Shown: positions 7,721 to 10,491 of the stretch, piece by piece
How positions within the stretch are numbered: the first letter of the stretch is position 1
Layout of the letters: the number at the start of each line of letters is the position of its first letter
Source: MED-G20 sp038108155
GTDB taxonomy: Bacteria; Bacteroidota; Bacteroidia; Flavobacteriales_D; Parvicellaceae
Reading direction: 5' to 3'
Length of the DNA stretch: 10,491 nt
Assembly (NCBI GenBank): GCA_038108155.1
Contig: JAYNHP010000053.1
Location: 1 to 10,491, forward strand
Made by a program: the position numbers and the translations under genes
Notes under the pieces: generated by a model
What the model saw: the letters and a program-made list of their open reading frames with translations, nothing else
The model's database searches: none
What the model was told of the DNA's origin: nothing

Positions 7721-8568
7721 AAAAATATTTTAAAGCCATAAGAATTAAAAACTTAGCATTGCTAGGTTTAATCTTTTGGGGACTAATGCTTCATAGCTAC
7801 GCTGATAGTTTTTCTTTTGAAATTGACCATTTGTTGCTTTTTACATCTGTTATAATCACTACAGCATCTGGTTATTTAATCAATAACTACTATGATTTAA
7901 ATAGCGACAAAATAAATAATAAAAATATTGAGGATTTAAGTAAAACCTTTTACGGAAATTGTTACTTATTACATTTATTTACTTCGTTATTGGTTCTTTT
8001 TATTTCGGATTTATCCCCAGGTTGGTTAAATCTTGTAATAATTACCCATATTTTGGTTTATCTATATTCTCTTAAATTACAGCATTGGCCAATTATAGGA
8101 AATCTAGTAGTAGCATTCTTATCTAGTATAGTTCTTTTAATTCCCTACTGGTTAACGGGGAATTTTTGGGAACTAGAAAATTTTAATATTTCAGAAAATA
8201 TAAATCAAATATTTGTGATTTTTTGTTTTCTACTTACCATGAAAAGAGAATTAGTAAAAGATATGGAAGATATTCAAGGCGATTTAAAAACTGGTAGCTA
8301 TACCCTACCTATTGTTGCAGGAGAAAAATTTTCTAAAGTAATATTGAGTGTTTTGGCTTTAATAAGCATTGGGTTTTTAATTATTTGTGTTTTGGGAAGT
8401 ATTTTAAATATTCAAAACATATTTTTCTTTCTTACGATTATTTCTTTATTGGTTGCTTTTCTTTACAAAACATATCTATCCTTTGAAAAGTCTGATTTTA
8501 GAACCCTAAGTAATCTAATGAAAATTAATTTTCTTGCAGCTGGAATTTGGCTGTATATTTTATTGTGA
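7714..8568 (+). CDS. UbiA-family membrane prenyltransferase, substrate unknown
   Basis: The 284-residue polytopic membrane protein has about eight or nine hydrophobic segments, standard for the UbiA superfamily, which joins isoprenoid diphosphates to an acceptor. The first Asp-rich motif is NNYYDLNSD (57-65, with Asp61 and Asp65), and the second is VKDMEDIQGD (181-190, with Asp183, Asp186 and Asp190), followed by SYTLP. These bind the Mg-diphosphate. In the first motif the usual second-position Asp is Asn58. The polar loop after motif one is short and lacks the INKP-type continuation I remember from flavobacterial relatives. Homologues in Bacteroidota are often named geranylgeranylglycerol-phosphate geranylgeranyltransferase by similarity to archaeal enzymes; a quinone or haem substrate is also possible. 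It overlaps kdsC by 7 bp and maf by 4 bp. Confidence 0.85.
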   Translation: MVKKYFKAIRIKNLALLGLIFWGLMLHSYADSFSFEIDHLLLFTSVIITTASGYLINNYYDLNSDKINNKNIEDLSKTFYGNCYLLHLFTSLLVLFISDLSPGWLNLVIITHILVYLYSLKLQHWPIIGNLVVAFLSSIVLLIPYWLTGNFWELENFNISENINQIFVIFCFLLTMKRELVKDMEDIQGDLKTGSYTLPIVAGEKFSKVILSVLALISIGFLIICVLGSILNIQNIFFFLTIISLLVAFLYKTYLSFEKSDFRTLSNLMKINFLAAGIWLYILL

Positions 8569-9167
8569 ACTTATTAGAAGAAAAAATAAAAAATATTGAT
8601 ATTAAACTGGCTTCAAAATCGCCACGAAGACACCAGCTTCTAAGAAATATTATTAAAAATTTTGAAATAGTTAGTAAAGAAATAGATGAAAGTTATCCAA
8701 AGTCGTTAAAGGCCAGTGAAATTGCTTTATACTTAGCAAATTTAAAAGCCAAATCATACGAAAAAGAAGCCAAAGAAAATCAACTATATATTACTGCAGA
8801 TACTATTGTAGTTTTTAAACAAAAAGTTTTAGGTAAACCAAAAAATGTGAAAGATGCTTTTAATATGCTACAAGAACTTTCTGGAAATACCCATACCGTA
8901 TACACTGGAGTAAGTTTATTATTTAATGGGGAGAATAATTCATTTATAGACGCTACAGAAGTTACTTTTTACGATTTGAGTGAGGAGGAAATCAAATTTT
9001 ACATCGATCATTACAAACCTATGGACAAAGCAGGTTCTTATGGAATTCAGGAATGGATGGGATATGTAGGAGTTAAAAAAATGGAAGGCGATTTTTTCAA
9101 TGTAATGGGACTTCCCTTACACAGATTGTATAGAGAAATTGAAAAAATTATTTCAAAAAAGAATTAA
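8565..9167 (+). CDS. maf: Maf family nucleoside triphosphate pyrophosphatase (dTTP/UTP type)
   Basis: Maf proteins hydrolyse non-canonical or surplus nucleoside triphosphates to monophosphate and pyrophosphate, a house-cleaning role also linked to arrest of septation. The sequence shows LASKSPRR (15-22), the catalytic-base segment ITADTIV (Asp79), LGKP (89-92), and DKAGSYGIQ (154-162). The last motif is typical of the YhdE-like dTTP/UTP branch. I chose GTG at 8565, giving 200 residues, over the upstream in-frame TTG at 8547. The GTG forms a 4-bp GTGA overlap with the ubiA stop, a classic coupling arrangement, and the extra residues are not part of the family. It is last in the five-gene operon. 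Its stop lies inside the convergent aroQ tail (20-bp overlap), with no room for a separate terminator. Confidence 0.92.
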   Translation: MNLLEEKIKNIDIKLASKSPRRHQLLRNIIKNFEIVSKEIDESYPKSLKASEIALYLANLKAKSYEKEAKENQLYITADTIVVFKQKVLGKPKNVKDAFNMLQELSGNTHTVYTGVSLLFNGENNSFIDATEVTFYDLSEEEIKFYIDHYKPMDKAGSYGIQEWMGYVGVKKMEGDFFNVMGLPLHRLYREIEKIISKKN

Positions 9168-9567
9168 TTGCCATTTTATAAGAATTTAGTCCAAATCCTG
9201 CAATTACTCCTCTACAATTTTTTGCCATCATAGATTGGTGTCTGTATTCTTCTCTAGCATATACATTGCTTATATGGACTTCAATAACTGGTATTTTTAT
9301 TGCAGCTATTGCATCGGCAATTGCTACCGAAGTATGGGTGTATCCTCCGGCATTTAAAACAATACCATCTAAGGAAAAACCTGTTTCTTGGATTTTATTA
9401 ATAATTTCTCCCTCTACATTGCTTTGAAAACAAGTTAATTCCATTTCTGGAAAATCTGCTACTAGTTCTTTGAAATAGCTGTCAAAAGATTTATTACCAT
9501 AGGTTTTTGGTTCTCTTTTACCTAATAAATTTAAGTTTGGTCCATTGATAATGATTATTTTTTTCAT
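9148..9567 (-). CDS. aroQ: Type II 3-dehydroquinate dehydratase
   Basis: AroQ carries out the third step of the shikimate pathway, 3-dehydroquinate to 3-dehydroshikimate, as a dodecamer in the cytoplasm. The protein has 139 residues, normal length. It has NGPNLNLLGKREP (8-20) followed by the catalytic Tyr23, VEGEII (51-56), LNAGGYTHTS (71-80, with Asn72 and His78), EVHISN with the catalytic His98, and the EEYRHQS segment with Arg109. The Asn72 loop reads NAGGYTH where many AroQ proteins have NPGAYTH; this keeps the Asn and Tyr and is probably a lineage variant. It starts at ATG (9565-9567), 29 bp after the stop of the zinc-ribbon gene on the same strand, so the two may be co-transcribed. It is convergent with maf, overlapping by 20 bp. 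Confidence 0.96.
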   Translation of the reverse strand: MKKIIIINGPNLNLLGKREPKTYGNKSFDSYFKELVADFPEMELTCFQSNVEGEIINKIQETGFSLDGIVLNAGGYTHTSVAIADAIAAIKIPVIEVHISNVYAREEYRHQSMMAKNCRGVIAGFGLNSYKMAINSFLK

Positions 9568-9596
9568 AGAAGAATTGTAGTTGGCTATAAATATAA

Positions 9597-9971
9597 TTAT
9601 TTAACGTAGTCTTGTTTTTTTACAAGTGTAAATTGTTCTTCTTCTAATTCTAGATAACCTAATTCGTAATTAAAATAGTATTTCTTTCCCTGTTTGGTTT
9701 GGTAGATATTGGTATAATAGTAAAAATTAAAACCATTTAGTAGAAGCTGTTCTTTGGTAGCTTTTCCTTTGTCGGACCCGTTCATTAAAGAAGAGAGAAT
9801 TCTTCTATTTTTTCTTAGAATAACGTTTACTTTTCTTACATATTCGTTGGCATCTTTGTTGAGTAGATTGTTGTAAGAATTTCTGCACATATCGTTACAA
9901 AACTTCTTGTCTACTCTTCCAATTAGAGGAGTTTTACATTCTAAACAAAGCTTTTCTGATTTTAGTCCCAT
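9597..9971 (-). CDS. Small zinc-ribbon protein, uncharacterised
   Basis: The protein has 124 residues. At the N-terminus CLECKTP (9-15) and KFCNDMC (23-29) form a Cys-x2-Cys / Cys-x3-Cys four-cysteine site, likely binding one zinc, followed by RNSYNN. The spacing and the GR-DKKFC stretch resemble short zinc-ribbon proteins common in Bacteroidota. The middle (about 40-75) is very basic (RKVNVILRKNRR) and suits nucleic-acid contact. The C-terminal 45 residues are rich in Tyr, Phe and Glu and may form a small beta domain. It has no signal peptide or membrane segment. I know of no assigned function; a DNA- or RNA-binding or protein-adaptor role is inference. It starts at ATG (9969-9971), and aroQ follows 29 bp downstream. 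Confidence 0.8.
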   Translation of the reverse strand: MGLKSEKLCLECKTPLIGRVDKKFCNDMCRNSYNNLLNKDANEYVRKVNVILRKNRRILSSLMNGSDKGKATKEQLLLNGFNFYYYTNIYQTKQGKKYYFNYELGYLELEEEQFTLVKKQDYVK

Positions 9972-9999
9972 AGTTGTTATTTATTCTATTTGAATTTAA

Positions 10000-10007
10000 T
10001 AAACCTA
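10000..10007 (-). promoter_or_regulatory. Possible -7 box for the zinc-ribbon / aroQ unit
   Basis: Read on the minus strand this is TAGGTTTA, matching TAnnTTTG except for the last base, 28 bp before the ATG. No TTG is visible at the expected upstream distance, so support is weak. Confidence 0.25.
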
Positions 10008-10229
10008 AGTAAAAATAATTATATCTGTTTAAAAACGATAATAAGTGCCTAGGTACCCAGCCTACAAAATCAATTTAAGTTATTTTAATAATATTATAAT
10101 GGTTACGTTCCAATAAAAAAATCACTATCTTTTATAATATTTCACGATCCCCATTTATTAATATTATTTTCATATAATTAAGCTTTTAAACAAGCCCAAA
10201 AGTAATCCAAGTTTTTGCTAAGTTTACAT

Positions 10230-10237
10230 TAAATTTG
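10230..10237 (+). promoter_or_regulatory. TAAATTTG box, possible -7 element for the BNR-protein gene
   Basis: This is an exact TAnnTTTG match, but it ends only 4 bp before the ATG, so it would give a leaderless transcript. The nearest TTG (10215-10217) leaves only 12 bp, shorter than the usual 17-23. A second, imperfect box, TAAGTTTA, lies at 10219-10226 and would leave a short leader. Confidence 0.3.
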
Positions 10238-10241
10238 TTTT

Positions 10242-10491
10242 ATGAAAAACCTCAATCTAGTATCATTTGCAATTTTATTTGTATTCTCACTTTCTATTTC
10301 TTATGGACAAGATAAAAAAGAACAAAAACCTTCTCTTTCCTCTACTCTAGGTGGGTTTAAATTTAGAAGTATTGGACCGGCTTTTATGTCTGGAAGAATC
10401 GCTGATATTGCTATTGATCCAAAAAACGAAAACACCTGGTATGTAGCTGTAGGTTCAGGAGGAGTTTGGAAAACTAACAATGCAGGAACAA
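10242..10491 (+). CDS. Secreted BNR/sortilin-type repeat protein (glycosyl-hydrolase-like), 3'-partial
   Basis: The frame is open from the ATG at 10242 to the window end: 83 complete codons plus one base, with no stop. Residues 1-22 are a clear signal peptide: a short basic start, a hydrophobic core (LVSFAILFVFSLSIS) and a YGQ cleavage region. The mature part begins with a Lys/Gln-rich linker, then FKFRSIGPAFMSGRIADIA, IDPKNENTWYVAVGSGGVWKT and NNAGT. This is the opening of the VPS10/sortilin-like BNR beta-propeller proteins of Bacteroidota, usually about 1000 residues and often named glycosyl hydrolase without biochemical proof. The SIGPA-SGRI opening and the GGVWKTxNAGT blade motif are characteristic. 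It is predicted to be exported to the periplasm or cell surface. Because the rest is outside the window, I cannot tell whether it has a type IX secretion tail or a protease domain. Confidence 0.85.
   Translation, partial: MKNLNLVSFAILFVFSLSISYGQDKKEQKPSLSSTLGGFKFRSIGPAFMSGRIADIAIDPKNENTWYVAVGSGGVWKTNNAGT

Larger units (their letters stand above)
9972..10241 (+). other. Divergent intergenic region between the zinc-ribbon and BNR-protein genes
   Basis: This 270-bp stretch is very AT-rich and has no reading frame I would call. It should contain promoters for both flanking genes. One GC-richer island stands out at 10047-10065, with GCCTA occurring twice 13 bp apart and the palindromes CCTAGG and GGTACC overlapping. 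An imperfect A/T inverted repeat lies at about 10086-10102 and 10151-10169. I see no tRNA, riboswitch or terminator. Confidence 0.6.

Noticed and set aside
8547..8564. TTG at 8547 as maf start
   Set aside because: GTG at 8565 makes a 4-bp stop/start overlap with ubiA and gives a standard-length Maf.
1..10491. A hidden defence, mobile or biosynthetic system
   Set aside because: All long frames belong to recognisable core families or small conserved-looking proteins. There are no transposases, integrases, direct-repeat arrays, toxin-antitoxin pairs or composition shifts.

Overview
The window is AT-rich DNA from a member of the Bacteroidota, most likely a flavobacterium-like (Flavobacteriales) lineage. 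The evidence is the large fused ResB/CcsA cytochrome c maturation protein, the flavobacterial versions of KdsC, UbiA, Maf and AroQ, the lack of clear Shine-Dalgarno sequences, and several matches to the Bacteroidota -7 promoter box TAnnTTTG. Codon use and base composition look even throughout. I see no mobile element, phage gene, CRISPR array, tRNA or rRNA.

Layout. At the left edge is a plus-strand tsaD (tRNA t6A synthesis), cut by the window start. Its reading frame can be followed to base 3 but carries two stop codons, at 21-23 and 42-44. It ends in a 4-bp tail-to-tail overlap with a minus-strand 1069-residue fused cytochrome c biogenesis gene (929-4138). From a divergent promoter region (4139-4249) run two overlapping plus-strand genes: a monoacylglycerol-lipase-like hydrolase and a YggS-type PLP homeostasis protein. 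A good TAnnTTTG promoter at about 5857-5884 then precedes a tight five-gene operon: a HEAT-like helical protein, a Rossmann/DUF2520 protein, a KdsC-type Kdo-8-phosphate phosphatase, a UbiA-family prenyltransferase and Maf. Its genes are spaced from +6 to -11 bp and use ATG, TTG and GTG starts. Maf meets the minus-strand aroQ in a 20-bp tail-to-tail overlap. Upstream of aroQ, on the same strand, is a small zinc-ribbon protein. A divergent 270-bp intergenic region (9972-10241) leads to the start of a secreted BNR/sortilin-like repeat protein cut by the right edge.

How the genes work together. The genes are mostly housekeeping: tRNA modification, c-type cytochrome assembly, PLP homeostasis, lipopolysaccharide Kdo supply, membrane prenyl-lipid chemistry, nucleotide-pool cleaning and the shikimate pathway. 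I do not find a convincing new system. The points most worth a second look are the broken 5' part of tsaD, where the oddities look like a cluster of G-to-T/C-to-A changes and may be a sequence-end artefact, and the uncharacterised members (HEAT-like protein, DUF2520 protein, UbiA) of the five-gene operon.
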